Shown: positions 35,031-43,780 of the stretch, one piece after another
Position numbering within the stretch: position 1 is the first letter of the stretch
Layout: the number at the start of each line of letters is the position of its first letter
Assembly: GCF_014645375.1 (NCBI RefSeq)
Contig: NZ_BMLT01000009.1
Coordinates: forward strand, 204,104-249,912
Source of the DNA: Marinobacterium nitratireducens
GTDB lineage: Bacteria > Pseudomonadota > Gammaproteobacteria > Pseudomonadales > Balneatricaceae
Length of the DNA stretch: 45,809 nucleotides
Direction of reading: 5' to 3'
Made by a program: the position numbers and the translations under genes
Notes under the pieces: generated by a model
Told to the model about the DNA's origin: nothing
Databases searched by the model: none
What the model saw: only the letters and a program-made list of their open reading frames with translations

Positions 35031-36023
35031 TCAGGCGAACTCTTCGGTGTCGATTTCGACCTGCTGGGCGGCGCTGTAGCGGGGCCCGGAAACCGTGTTC
35101 TGGTTGATCAGCGCCTCGACCCGGGCGATGACGCCGGTCTCCAGGCGAACCTGGTCCGCTTCCAGGTTTTCATGCATGTGGTCGATCAGGCGGGTGCCCG
35201 GAATCGGGACCACGAAGTCGCCCTTGCTGCGCAGCCAGGCCAGCGCAAGCTGGGATGGCGTACAGCCGGCGTCCCGTGCGATGGCCACGTAGTCGTCCAG
35301 CAGCGCCAGGTTCTTCGGATAGTGCTCGGCGTTGAAGCGCGGCATGTTGTTGCGGATATCCTTGGGTTCGAGGCTGGCGATATCCGTCAGCGTCGCGCTC
35401 AGGTAGCCCCGTGCCAGCGGGCTGAACGCCACCAGTGCGGTGTTGGACTCGCGGCAGGCGTCGAGAATGGCGATCTCGGGGTTGCGGGTCCAGAGTGAAT
35501 ACTCGGACTGGACCGCGGCGATCGGGTGAACCGCCTGGGCCCGGGTCAGGGTCGCGGCCGACACTTCCGACAGGCCGATGGCGCCGATCTTGCCTTCCTC
35601 GACCAGGCGCGACAGGGCGCCGACGCTGTCCTCGATCGGCACCTGCGGATCGAGACGGTGCAGATAATAAAGATCGATCGAGTCTGTCTGCAGCCGGCGC
35701 AGGCTGGCTTCGCACTGGCTTCTGAGCGTTTCGGGGCGGCCGTCGATTTCTTTCTTGCCGCTCTCCTGACCGATCGCCATGCCGCACTTGCTGGCCAGAA
35801 ACAGCTGCTGGCGCTTGTCTTTCAGCACCTTGCCGACCAGGGTTTCGTTGGCGCCGCCGCCGTAGAGAGTGGCGGTATCGAAGTGGCGGTAACCCATGTC
35901 GAAAGCCGCGCTCAGCGCCGCGGCGGCGTCCGGCTGCGACAGTGGCGAGCCGTAGGCGTGGGAGAGGTTCATGCAGCCCAGGCCGATACCAGGGCTTGAG
36001 AAGTAGGGGTTGTCAATCTGCAT
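35031..36023 (-). CDS. aldo/keto reductase
   Basis: A NADPH-dependent oxidoreductase of 330 residues with a complete AKR tetrad: Asp49, Tyr54 (HFDTATLYGGG), Lys79 (LASKCG) and His122 (YYLHRLDP). It is closest in look to the YajO/IolS-type AKRs. It is the last gene of the minus-strand run DUF1932-ligC-AKR, so it may act on an aldehyde or ketone in protocatechuate or lignin-derived aromatic breakdown; no substrate can be named. Confidence 0.85.
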   Translation of the reverse strand: MQIDNPYFSSPGIGLGCMNLSHAYGSPLSQPDAAAALSAAFDMGYRHFDTATLYGGGANETLVGKVLKDKRQQLFLASKCGMAIGQESGKKEIDGRPETLRSQCEASLRRLQTDSIDLYYLHRLDPQVPIEDSVGALSRLVEEGKIGAIGLSEVSAATLTRAQAVHPIAAVQSEYSLWTRNPEIAILDACRESNTALVAFSPLARGYLSATLTDIASLEPKDIRNNMPRFNAEHYPKNLALLDDYVAIARDAGCTPSQLALAWLRSKGDFVVPIPGTRLIDHMHENLEADQVRLETGVIARVEALINQNTVSGPRYSAAQQVEIDTEEFA

Positions 36024-36074
36024 CGGTTGGGACCTTTGTTGAATGGTGAGGCCTGTTGCGGCGACGCCTGGCAG

Positions 36075-36115
36075 GTGATGCGTGACAAGTCACCCGTCAC
36101 CTATCACGCGTCACC
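36075..36115. repeat. GCGTCACC-type short repeat
   Basis: GTGATGCGTGACAAGTCACC followed by CGTCACC and TATCACGCGTCACC, a relative of the string at 28911-28943. It fills most of the gap between ligC and the aldo/keto reductase gene. Confidence 0.55.
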
Positions 36116-36121
36116 AACCAA

Positions 36122-37072
36122 TCAACCTTCCTGCAGGCACTGCTCCAGACGGTGCAGGGTCTCCATTGCCGGCAGGCACTGGGCAACGCTGGCATTGGGC
36201 TCGCGGCCTTCGCGGATGGCGGCGATGAACTCGCGATCCTGCAGCTCGATACCGTTGTTGGATACGGCAACGCCGCTGAGGTCGATCTTGTTCTCGTGAC
36301 CGTCGACCAGATCGTCATAACGGGCGATATAGGTGCCGTTGTCGCAGATGTAGCGGAAGAAGGTGCCCAGCGGGCCGTCATTGTTGAACGACAGCGACAG
36401 GGTGCAGATGGCGCCGCTCGGTACCTTCATGCCGATGCTCATGTCCATGGCGATGCCCAGCTCCGGGTGGACCGGTCCTTCCAGCGCCTGAACCTTGCTG
36501 GCGGTTTCGCCGGTCTGGTACTGGAACAGGTCGACGGTGTGGCAGGCGTGGTGCCACAGCAGGTGGTCGGTCCAGGAGCGCGCCTGGCCCAGGGCGTTCT
36601 TGTTGGTGCGGCGGAAGAAGTAGGTCTGTACGTCCATCTGCTGCACTTTAAGCTCGCCGGCCATGACCTTGTTATGGATCCACTGGTGGCTGGGGTTGAA
36701 GCGGCGGGTATGGCCTGCCATGGCGACCAGGCCGGTGCGCTTCTGGGTCTCGACCAGTTTGCGCGCGTCCTCGACGTTGTCCGCCATGGGAATTTCGACC
36801 TGCACGTGCTTGCCGGCTTCCAGGCACTGGATGGCCTGGGAGGCGTGCAGCTGGGTCGGGGTGGCCAGGATGACCGCATCGACGTCGTCACGCGCCAGGG
36901 CTTCGGCCAGGTCGGTGCAATAGTGGCCGACGCCGCGTTCTTCGGCAAAGGCGCGAATCACGTCTTCCTTGGTGCCGACAACGGAGGTGACTTCGGCGCC
37001 GTCGATAGCGGCGATGGCATCCATGTGCTTCATGCCAAAGGCGCCCGAAGCGCCTGCGATACAGATTCTCAT
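36122..37072 (-). CDS. ligC: 4-carboxy-2-hydroxymuconate-6-semialdehyde dehydrogenase
   Basis: A Gfo/Idh/MocA-fold enzyme of 316 residues that oxidises the ring-opened LigAB product (as its hemiacetal) to 2-pyrone-4,6-dicarboxylate with NADP. The Rossmann motif GASGAFG opens the protein. The stretches AGHTRRFNPSHQWIH, MDVQTYFFRRTN, LGQARSWTDHLLWHHA and SLSFNNDGPLGTFFRYI agree closely with LigC of Sphingobium SYK-6 as I remember it. ATG 37072 with GAGGAG upstream is chosen. It lies apart from ligAB, in the minus-strand operon behind the DUF1932 gene. Confidence 0.92.
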   Translation of the reverse strand: MRICIAGASGAFGMKHMDAIAAIDGAEVTSVVGTKEDVIRAFAEERGVGHYCTDLAEALARDDVDAVILATPTQLHASQAIQCLEAGKHVQVEIPMADNVEDARKLVETQKRTGLVAMAGHTRRFNPSHQWIHNKVMAGELKVQQMDVQTYFFRRTNKNALGQARSWTDHLLWHHACHTVDLFQYQTGETASKVQALEGPVHPELGIAMDMSIGMKVPSGAICTLSLSFNNDGPLGTFFRYICDNGTYIARYDDLVDGHENKIDLSGVAVSNNGIELQDREFIAAIREGREPNASVAQCLPAMETLHRLEQCLQEG

Positions 37073-37112
37073 CAGATTTCTCCTCAACTTGGTCGGGTTC
37101 GTCTTGTACGGT

Positions 37113-38018
37113 TCAGCCGGAGCGCCCGCCAAGGCGTTCCAGGATGGTGTCGGCCTGCAGGATCAGGTCGGTGCTGCTGTCATCCAGCTGCATGTCGCCG
37201 ATGCGCTGTTGCCAGGCGGTGGTGGCGCGGGCCATGTCGTTGGCCATGCCGAGTTCGGTCAGGGTTGCGGTCACTTCCTGCATTTCGGCGGCGCGACGAA
37301 TGCCATGACGCCGCATGCGCTCGAGGTTGTAGCCGGCGCGTGGGTACCAGTCAAAGCCGGGAAAGCTCTTGTCCAGCGATGCCAGTATATTCTCCTCGAC
37401 GCCGGCGCGGCGGGCCGCCAGAAAGCACTCGGCGCTGAGCGCTTCCATGCCCTTGATCATGATGCTGCGCAGCATCTTGACCGTCGATGCCGCGCCAACG
37501 GCGCCCGGCATCAGCTTGGCGTTCATGCCGAGCCCTTCAAGCAGCGCCTGCTGTTGCGCCGCCTGTTCGCCGGCGACGAGCAGTGGTGTGCGCTGCCGGG
37601 CAGGGTGGATCGGCGCCATCACCGCGACATCGCCGTAACAGGCGCCTGTCGCTGCGATGAGCCGGGCCGAGTCCGCCTTGCAGCCCGGTGAGCAGGAATT
37701 GCAGTCGAGATACTGCTGCCCGGGGGCCAGCAGCGGGGCCGCGCTGCGCGCCGCAGCGGCCGCCTGGTCGGCGGTCACCAGCGAAAAGATCAGTTCGGCG
37801 CCATCGATTGCCTCGGCGAGGGTGGCACAGGCGGTGGCGCCGGCGGCATTGCAGTCTGTCAGCAACTGCTCGCGAATGGCGTCGTCGTCGCTGTCGGATT
37901 TGATGTCGAAGGCGCGCATTTCGATGCCTGTGTGCGCTTCGCTCAGCCCCGCTGCAATCGCGCTGGCGGCTTCGCCGAAACCGATAAATGCAAGGCGTTG
38001 GGGGGCTGTCGAGGGCAT
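37113..38018 (-). CDS. NAD(P)-dependent dehydrogenase with DUF1932 domain
   Basis: A beta-hydroxyacid-dehydrogenase-like protein of 301 residues. The N-terminal NAD(P) fold carries LAFIGFGEAASAIAAGL; the C-terminal DUF1932 helical domain carries VKMLRSIMIKGMEALSAEC. The conserved lysine of the family (Lys in STVKMLRS) is present. It is the first gene of the run with ligC and the aldo/keto reductase. It could act on a hydroxy-acid side product of the 4,5-cleavage pathway, or on an alcohol of a lignin fragment; neither is shown. Confidence 0.85.
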   Translation of the reverse strand: MPSTAPQRLAFIGFGEAASAIAAGLSEAHTGIEMRAFDIKSDSDDDAIREQLLTDCNAAGATACATLAEAIDGAELIFSLVTADQAAAAARSAAPLLAPGQQYLDCNSCSPGCKADSARLIAATGACYGDVAVMAPIHPARQRTPLLVAGEQAAQQQALLEGLGMNAKLMPGAVGAASTVKMLRSIMIKGMEALSAECFLAARRAGVEENILASLDKSFPGFDWYPRAGYNLERMRRHGIRRAAEMQEVTATLTELGMANDMARATTAWQQRIGDMQLDDSSTDLILQADTILERLGGRSG

Positions 38019-38141
38019 TGAGGTCGCTCCGGCTGGCGTTCGGTGGCTTGTCAGTCTGAAGTCAATCTAGCACCGGGGTGGGGAGCTGAATAATTAAATC
38101 TGGTTTTCAGGTATTCAATTTTTGCATAGCGCGCTTTGCTA

Positions 38142-39365
38142 TCAATGCTCGGCGTAGCGGCTGGCCGCAGCGCGCAGCATTTCCAGGAACTCCTTTTGGG
38201 AAGGGGTGGGCTGCCAGTTCTGGCGCAAGGTGATACCGATAGGGCGTCGTGTATGACTCAGGGCGAAGGGGAGCACGCAGAGCATGCCCAGTCGCAGTTC
38301 GTGTTCGATCTGGTGGGTTGAAACCAGCGTCAGCCGGTCGCTGCCACGCAGTAGTTCGCGGATAAGTATTTGCGAACTGGTTTCCACCAGCCGGTGGGGC
38401 GTCGGCAGCCCCTTGTCGACGAACAGCGAGTCGAAGAAGGCGCGCGTCGGCGTACCGCTCGAGGGAACCACCCATGAATACCCGGCCAGTGTTTCGATAT
38501 CCAGATGTCTGGCGGACGCCAGCGGGTGGCCCTTGCGTGCGACGATCGCCAGCGGAGGCGCCAGCAGTTCCTCCTGCACGATATCGTCGGCAGGCGGCGG
38601 GAAGCGCAGCGCGCCGACGAGAAAGTCGAGGTCGCCGTGGCGCAGATGCTGCAGCAGGTCGTTGTAGGGCGCATCGACGACATTGATTCCGATATCCGGG
38701 TGGGCGGCGCAGAATCGAATGAGCACGTCGGGCAGAATGGAGGTTCGGGCCAGCGGCATGCTTCCAAGGACGATCTTGCCCACCTCTCGCGAGCGCAGCG
38801 CGCTGATCTCGTAATAGCCCTGGCGGATCTCGGCGAAGCCGAGTTTGACGGCCCGCGCCAGTGCCTGACAGGGCTTGGTGGTGTTGATGCCGGTGCTGGT
38901 CTTCTCGAACAGCGTTACTGCCAGCTGTTGCTCGAGCTCCCGTGCGGCGCGGTGCAGCGACGATTGCGAGACGCCGAGGTTGCGGCTGGCGATGGTGAAG
39001 TTCTGCGCTTCGCTGACCGCCACCAGTGCCTTGAGCTGGGTAGTGGTGAGCAGCGGCATGATCTGTGCCGCCGGCACCGGCCGGCTGCCGGCACGGTTTT
39101 TCAGGGCTTCGCGGATGCCACGTTCGATGTAGTCCATGCAGCGCCGGACACGGTTGTGCCAGACCTTGCCGGACCGGGTGGGAAACATGCCGTCGGAATG
39201 GCGTTCGAACAGCTCCGACTCCAGCAGGGATTCCAGTTTTGCAATCGCCTGGGTGATGGCCGGCTGCGACAGGAAAACCCGCGGCGCGGCCTTGCTGATG
39301 CTCTTGCACTCGGCCACCTCGAGATACACGCGCAGGTGTCTCAGGTTGGGAATGGGGATGCTCAT
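38142..39365 (-). CDS. LysR-family regulator with two helix-turn-helix domains
   Basis: A regulator of 407 residues, about 100 longer than normal LysR proteins. HTH 1 spans 8-66 (YLEVAECKSISKAAPRV, SQPAITQAIAKLE). A second full HTH spans 108-166 (LVAVSEAQNFTIASRNLG, SQSSLHRAARELE). The usual effector domain follows (195-407). The extra length is therefore a tandem DNA-binding domain, not a wrong start; ATG 39365 is used. It is divergent from ligJ and very probably controls the lig operon. Confidence 0.88.
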   Translation of the reverse strand: MSIPIPNLRHLRVYLEVAECKSISKAAPRVFLSQPAITQAIAKLESLLESELFERHSDGMFPTRSGKVWHNRVRRCMDYIERGIREALKNRAGSRPVPAAQIMPLLTTTQLKALVAVSEAQNFTIASRNLGVSQSSLHRAARELEQQLAVTLFEKTSTGINTTKPCQALARAVKLGFAEIRQGYYEISALRSREVGKIVLGSMPLARTSILPDVLIRFCAAHPDIGINVVDAPYNDLLQHLRHGDLDFLVGALRFPPPADDIVQEELLAPPLAIVARKGHPLASARHLDIETLAGYSWVVPSSGTPTRAFFDSLFVDKGLPTPHRLVETSSQILIRELLRGSDRLTLVSTHQIEHELRLGMLCVLPFALSHTRRPIGITLRQNWQPTPSQKEFLEMLRAAASRYAEH

Positions 39366-39596
39366 GGGGTTATTGGCGCTCTGTTGAAATTCAGGTGCTA
39401 TATCAAAATTTAATATCAATGCGGGCAAATTGAAATGGTCACCCAGGGGCTGCCGGGTCAATACTGTATGGCATCGACGGGAAGCGCCGGCGCTGCCGGT
39501 GCGCCTCGCGCAGTTTCCGAGCGTCGCGCCCAGGGCTTAAGTTGGCTGCTGTGGCCGGGTGCGATTCAGACCGACCCCAAAAAAGAGAGACCCGCA
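39366..39596. promoter_or_regulatory. control region between the double-HTH LysR gene and ligJ
   Basis: A 231-base spacer. An AT-rich patch at 39399-39420 holds a direct repeat ATATCAA (39400-39406 and 39413-39419) inside an imperfect palindrome, a fair candidate for the LysR binding site close to the regulator's own start. The remaining 170 bases are GC-rich and carry no gene; no clear sigma-70 promoter is seen. Confidence 0.45.
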
Positions 39597-40610
39597 ATGA
39601 TCATCGATTGTCATGGCCATTACACCACCACGCCGCCGCAGGTAGGCGAGTACCGGGAAAAGCAGAAAGAGGCGGTCGCCAAGGATCCTGCCTACGTCGG
39701 TGAAAAGGGCACTATCAGCATCAGCGACGACGAAATTCGCGAGAGCATCGTGAACAACCAGCTGCGCCTGCAGCAGGAGCGCGGCACCGACCTCACCATC
39801 TTCTCGCCGCGTGCCAGCTGGATGGGACATCATATCGGAAATGAATATACCAGCCAGTTCTGGACCGAACATCAGAATGACCTGATCCGCCGCGTCTGCG
39901 ACCTCTTTCCGAACAACTTCGTACCGGTTGCGCAGCTGCCGCAGTCCCCCGGCGTGGACCCCGCCAAGTCGGTGCCGGAAATCATCCGTACCGTGGAACA
40001 GATGGGTTTCATCGGCATCAACCTGAACCCCGATCCGAGCGGCGGTCACTGGAACGGCTCGTCGCTGGCGCACCGCGACTTCTACCCGATCTACGAGAAA
40101 ATGGTCGAGTACGATATCCCGGCCATGGTCCATGTCAGCGCGTCCTGCAACGACTGCTTCCACACCACCGGATCGCACTACCTCGGCGCCGACACCACCG
40201 GTTTCCAGCAGCTGATGATGTCCGACGTGTTCAAGGACTTCCCGGAACTGAAGATCATCATCCCGCACGGTGGCGGCGCGGTGCCCTACCACTGGGGCCG
40301 GTTCCGCGGTCTGGCGCTGGATCAGGGCTTTGATCTCGAAGAGCGGGTGCTGAACAACGTCTATTTCGACACCTGCGTCTACCACCAGCGCGGTATCGAT
40401 CTGCTGCTCGACATCATCCCGACCAAGAACATCCTGTTTGCGTCCGAGATGATCGGCGCGGTGCGTGGCATCGACCCGGAGACCGGGCACTACTTCGATG
40501 ACACCAAGCGCTACATCGACGGCAACAAGGCGCTGAGCGCCGAACAGAAGCAGGACATCTTCGAGCACAACACCCGTCGCGTGTTCAGCCGCCTGCAGAT
40601 CCCCGCCTGA
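39597..40610 (+). CDS. ligJ: 4-oxalomesaconate hydratase
   Basis: An amidohydrolase-fold hydratase of 337 residues that adds water to 4-oxalomesaconate to give 4-carboxy-4-hydroxy-2-oxoadipate. It begins [11 protein letters not shown], with the metal-binding HxH (His6, His8). [33 protein letters not shown] and [17 protein letters not shown] are typical of LigJ. ATG 39597 is preferred to upstream starts that would add a low-quality extension. First gene of ligJ-ligK-galD-ligI. Confidence 0.93.
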   Translation: MIIDCHGHYTTTPPQVGEYREKQKEAVAKDPAYVGEKGTISISDDEIRESIVNNQLRLQQERGTDLTIFSPRASWMGHHIGNEYTSQFWTEHQNDLIRRVCDLFPNNFVPVAQLPQSPGVDPAKSVPEIIRTVEQMGFIGINLNPDPSGGHWNGSSLAHRDFYPIYEKMVEYDIPAMVHVSASCNDCFHTTGSHYLGADTTGFQQLMMSDVFKDFPELKIIIPHGGGAVPYHWGRFRGLALDQGFDLEERVLNNVYFDTCVYHQRGIDLLLDIIPTKNILFASEMIGAVRGIDPETGHYFDDTKRYIDGNKALSAEQKQDIFEHNTRRVFSRLQIPA

Positions 40611-40629
40611 TCAGAGAGGATACAGAGAC

Positions 40630-41307
40630 ATGAGACAGAATGTAGTTGTACAGAACATCGAACGCGCTGATCAGGCGATCATCGACGGCCTGGCCGAGTG
40701 CGGTGTCGCCACCGTCCACGAAGCCCAGGGGCGCGTCGGCCTGCTGGCGCATTACATGCGTCCCATTCAGCAGGACAAGTGCGTCGCAGGCTCTGCGCTG
40801 ACCATCTCCGGCGCCGCCGGCGACAACTGGATGATGCATGTCGCGATCGAACAGTGCAAACCGGGCGACATGCTGGTGTTCGCGCCGACTTCGCCGTCGG
40901 TGCACGGCTTCTTCGGTGACCTGCTGGCGACGTCCGCCCAGGCGCGCGGGGTGGTTGGCCTGATCATCGACGGCGGCGTGCGCGATACCCGCGACCTGCG
41001 TCAGATGGATTTTCCGGTCTGGTCCAAGGCGGTGTTCGCCGAAGGCACCATCAAGGAAACCCTGGGCTCGGTCAACGTACCGGTGGTCTGCGCCGACGCT
41101 CTGGTCAATCCGGGCGATATCATCGTCGCCGACGATGACGGCGTCGTGGTGGTGCGTCGCGAGCATGCGGCCGAGGTGCTGAAAGAATCCCGCGAGCGCA
41201 TGGCGCGTGAAGAAGCCAAGCGCGTGCGTCTGGCCAACGGCGAACTGGGCCTGGACATCTATGACATGCGCCCGCGCCTGAAAGAGAAGGGCCTGAAATA
41301 TGTCTGA
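40630..41307 (+). CDS. ligK: 4-carboxy-4-hydroxy-2-oxoadipate aldolase / oxaloacetate decarboxylase
   Basis: A class II aldolase of the RraA-like fold, 225 residues, splitting 4-carboxy-4-hydroxy-2-oxoadipate into pyruvate and oxaloacetate, the last step of the route. [17 protein letters not shown] carries the Arg-Asp pair that binds substrate and metal. [20 protein letters not shown] is another family stretch. AGAGAGGA precedes the start; the end overlaps galD by eight bases. Confidence 0.94.
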   Translation: MRQNVVVQNIERADQAIIDGLAECGVATVHEAQGRVGLLAHYMRPIQQDKCVAGSALTISGAAGDNWMMHVAIEQCKPGDMLVFAPTSPSVHGFFGDLLATSAQARGVVGLIIDGGVRDTRDLRQMDFPVWSKAVFAEGTIKETLGSVNVPVVCADALVNPGDIIVADDDGVVVVRREHAAEVLKESRERMAREEAKRVRLANGELGLDIYDMRPRLKEKGLKYV

Positions 41308-42364
41308 CGGCATCCGCTGCATGTGGATGCGGGGCGGTACCTCCAAAGGGGGGTACTTCCTCGCCGATGACCTGCCGGCCGATGCGGCCGAGCGCGATGC
41401 GGTGCTGCTGCGCGTGATGGGATCGCCGGACGAGCGCCAGATCGACGGCATGGGCGGCGCCGACCCGCTGACCTCCAAGGTCGCGGTGGTGAAGCGCTCC
41501 GAGCGCGACGACGCCGATGTCGACTACCTGTTCCTGCAGGTGTTCGTCGATCAGGCAATCGTCACCGATGCCCAGAACTGCGGCAATATCCTCGCAGGTG
41601 TCGGCCCCTTCGCCATCGAGCGCGGCCTGGTCGCGGCGCAAGACGGTGAAACCGAAGTGCGCATCTTCATGGAAAACACCGGCCAGATCGCGATTGCGCG
41701 GGTTTCGACACCGGGCGGCCAGGTCAGCTATGTCGGCGATGCCCGCATCGATGGCGTACCCGGCCAGTGCGCGCCGCTGCCGATCACCTTCGCCGATACC
41801 GCAGGATCGAGCTGCGGCGCCTTGCTGCCGTCCGGCAATACCGTCGATGTCATCGACGGTATCGAGGTCACGCTGATCGACAACGGCATGCCGGTGGTCA
41901 TCCTGCGTGCGGCCGATATGGGCATCAGCGGCCAGGAATCGCGCGAAGAGCTCGAAGCCAACGATGCACTGCGCGCCAGGCTCGAGTCGATCCGCCTTCA
42001 GGCCGGCCCGTTGATGAACCTTGGCGACGTCAAGGACAAGTCGGTACCGAAGATGACAATGGTCAGCGCCGCCACCCGCGGCGGGGCGTTGTCGACCCGG
42101 ACCTTCATTCCGCATCGTTGCCATGCGTCGATCGGCGTGCTCGGCGCGGTCAGTGTCGCCACCGCGGCGGTGCTGCCGGGGTCGCCGGCTGCGGAAGTCG
42201 CCAGCGTGCCCGAGGGCAACCGCAAGTCGCTGGCGGTGGAGCATCCGATCGGTGAAATGACCGTGATACTGGATATCGACGAGGCCGGCAACCTCGGGCC
42301 TGCGGCGCTTCTGCGTACCGCGCGCAAACTGTTCGATGGCGAAGTTTTCGCCCATAACAACTGA
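41300..42364 (+). CDS. galD: 4-oxalomesaconate tautomerase
   Basis: A PrpF-family isomerase of 354 residues with two diaminopimelate-epimerase-like halves. It turns the enol form made from 2-pyrone-4,6-dicarboxylate into the form LigJ hydrates. It opens with [15 protein letters not shown], and carries [20 protein letters not shown] and [14 protein letters not shown], typical of GalD. It overlaps ligK by eight bases and precedes ligI by 17. Confidence 0.92.
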   Translation: MSDGIRCMWMRGGTSKGGYFLADDLPADAAERDAVLLRVMGSPDERQIDGMGGADPLTSKVAVVKRSERDDADVDYLFLQVFVDQAIVTDAQNCGNILAGVGPFAIERGLVAAQDGETEVRIFMENTGQIAIARVSTPGGQVSYVGDARIDGVPGQCAPLPITFADTAGSSCGALLPSGNTVDVIDGIEVTLIDNGMPVVILRAADMGISGQESREELEANDALRARLESIRLQAGPLMNLGDVKDKSVPKMTMVSAATRGGALSTRTFIPHRCHASIGVLGAVSVATAAVLPGSPAAEVASVPEGNRKSLAVEHPIGEMTVILDIDEAGNLGPAALLRTARKLFDGEVFAHNN

Positions 42365-42381
42365 GAGAGTGGGGCAGCATC

Positions 42382-43257
42382 ATGATGGATCCCGATTACC
42401 TTCCGTTTCACCCGAACCCCAGCAAGCCGGCTTTCAAGGCGCCGGCCGGTGCGGTCGATGCGCACTGCCACGTGTTCGGTCCGGCGGACAAGTTCCCGTA
42501 CCACCCCAAGCGCAAGTACACCCCCTGTGACGCGCCCAAGGAAAAACTCTTCGAACTGCGTGACTACCTCGGTTTCGAGCGCAACGTCATCGTTCAGGCG
42601 TCCTGTCACGGCACCGACAACGCGGCGCTGATCGACGCGCTGGAAACCGCCGGCGAGCTGGCCCGCGGCGTTGCCGTCGTCGATCCGGCGATTACCGTCG
42701 AAGAGCTGGAGGCGATGGACAGGGCTGGCGTGCGCGGCGTGCGCTTCAACTTCGTCAAGCGTCTGGTCGACTCCACACCCAAAGAGGTGTTCCTGTCGGT
42801 CGCCGAGAAGATCAAGCCGCTGGGCTGGCACATCGTGGTGTACTTCGAGGCACCGGATCTGGAAGACCTGATTCCGTTCCTCAACGAACTGAACACCACC
42901 ATCGTTGTCGACCATATGGGTCGTCCGGACGTCGCCAATGGTGTCGATCATCCCGATTTCCAGCGTTTCATACAGCTGATGCGCGACAACGACAAGATCT
43001 GGACCAAGGTGTCCTGCCCGGAGCGGCTGACGCTGACGCCGCCGGATTACAGCGATGTGGTGCCGTTCGCCAGGGCCCTGGTCGAGCAGTTCCCTGACCG
43101 CGTGCTATGGGGTACCGACTGGCCGCACCCCAACATGAAGTCGCACGCACCGGACGACGGCAAGCTGGTGGATGTGATCCCGCAGATCGCGCCGACCGCA
43201 GAGCTGCAGCAGAAGCTGCTGGTCGACAACCCGATGCGGTTGTACTGGGAACGTTGA
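42382..43257 (+). CDS. ligI: 2-pyrone-4,6-dicarboxylate lactonase
   Basis: An amidohydrolase-superfamily lactonase of 291 residues that opens the pyrone ring made by LigC. VDAHCHVFGP carries the HxH, and VLWGTDWPHPN the late catalytic Asp. VIVQASCHGTDN and RGVRFNFVKRLVD fit LigI. Two ATGs in a row (42382, 42385) are both possible. It ends the first block of the lig operon; a hairpin follows at 43296. Confidence 0.94.
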   Translation: MMDPDYLPFHPNPSKPAFKAPAGAVDAHCHVFGPADKFPYHPKRKYTPCDAPKEKLFELRDYLGFERNVIVQASCHGTDNAALIDALETAGELARGVAVVDPAITVEELEAMDRAGVRGVRFNFVKRLVDSTPKEVFLSVAEKIKPLGWHIVVYFEAPDLEDLIPFLNELNTTIVVDHMGRPDVANGVDHPDFQRFIQLMRDNDKIWTKVSCPERLTLTPPDYSDVVPFARALVEQFPDRVLWGTDWPHPNMKSHAPDDGKLVDVIPQIAPTAELQQKLLVDNPMRLYWER

Positions 43258-43295
43258 GGTTTATCGACCGGCGGCTTGGCCGGCCGCGAACGCTC

Positions 43296-43313
43296 GCCCG
43301 GGTCATCCCGGGC
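43296..43313 (+). terminator. hairpin between ligI and ligA
   Basis: GCCCGGG / CCCGGGC with a four-base loop, then GTTT. The T-run is weak. It may act as a partial terminator or as an RNA end that sets ligAB apart from the upstream genes. Confidence 0.5.
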
Positions 43314-43411
43314 GTTTGCACATATTAGGCGTCATAGCGGTCTGATCCGGCGTCAGCCGACTCGGGCGCGCAAAACCAGGCAGACGCATCCCCCAGCAGG
43401 AGGGTACAACC

Positions 43412-43780
43412 ATGACTGATTACAAAATGAGGCCGGTTGAAGGCACCATTCATTTCGATGGTGCCCAGGCGACCAAGGGTTTCAACTTCAACAAGATGTG
43501 TTTCTCGTTCAACAACGAAGAGGCGCGTCAGGCATTTCTGGCAGATCCGGAAGCCTACATGGAGCGGTTCAAGCTCTCTGAGGAGTTCAAGCAGGCTCTG
43601 CGCGACAAGGATCTGAACAAGCTGCTCGAACTGGGTGGCAGCATCTACTACATGGCGAAACTGGCCGGTATCTTCGGCTGGAACATGCAGGTGATCGGAG
43701 GCATGCAGTCCGGCCGCACCACCGAAGAGTTCCAGGCATATCTCGAGAGTCAGGGCAGGGGGAAAACAACCAATGGCTAA
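43412..43780 (+). CDS. ligA: protocatechuate 4,5-dioxygenase, alpha subunit
   Basis: The small subunit of LigAB, 122 residues, helical, covering the active site of LigB. GYNFNKMC-type opening (KGFNFNKMCFSFNNEEAR) and MAKLAGIFGWNMQVIGGMQSG are its marks. A strong GGAGGG lies just before the ATG. It overlaps ligB by eight bases, consistent with equal production of both subunits. Confidence 0.94.
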   Translation: MTDYKMRPVEGTIHFDGAQATKGFNFNKMCFSFNNEEARQAFLADPEAYMERFKLSEEFKQALRDKDLNKLLELGGSIYYMAKLAGIFGWNMQVIGGMQSGRTTEEFQAYLESQGRGKTTNG

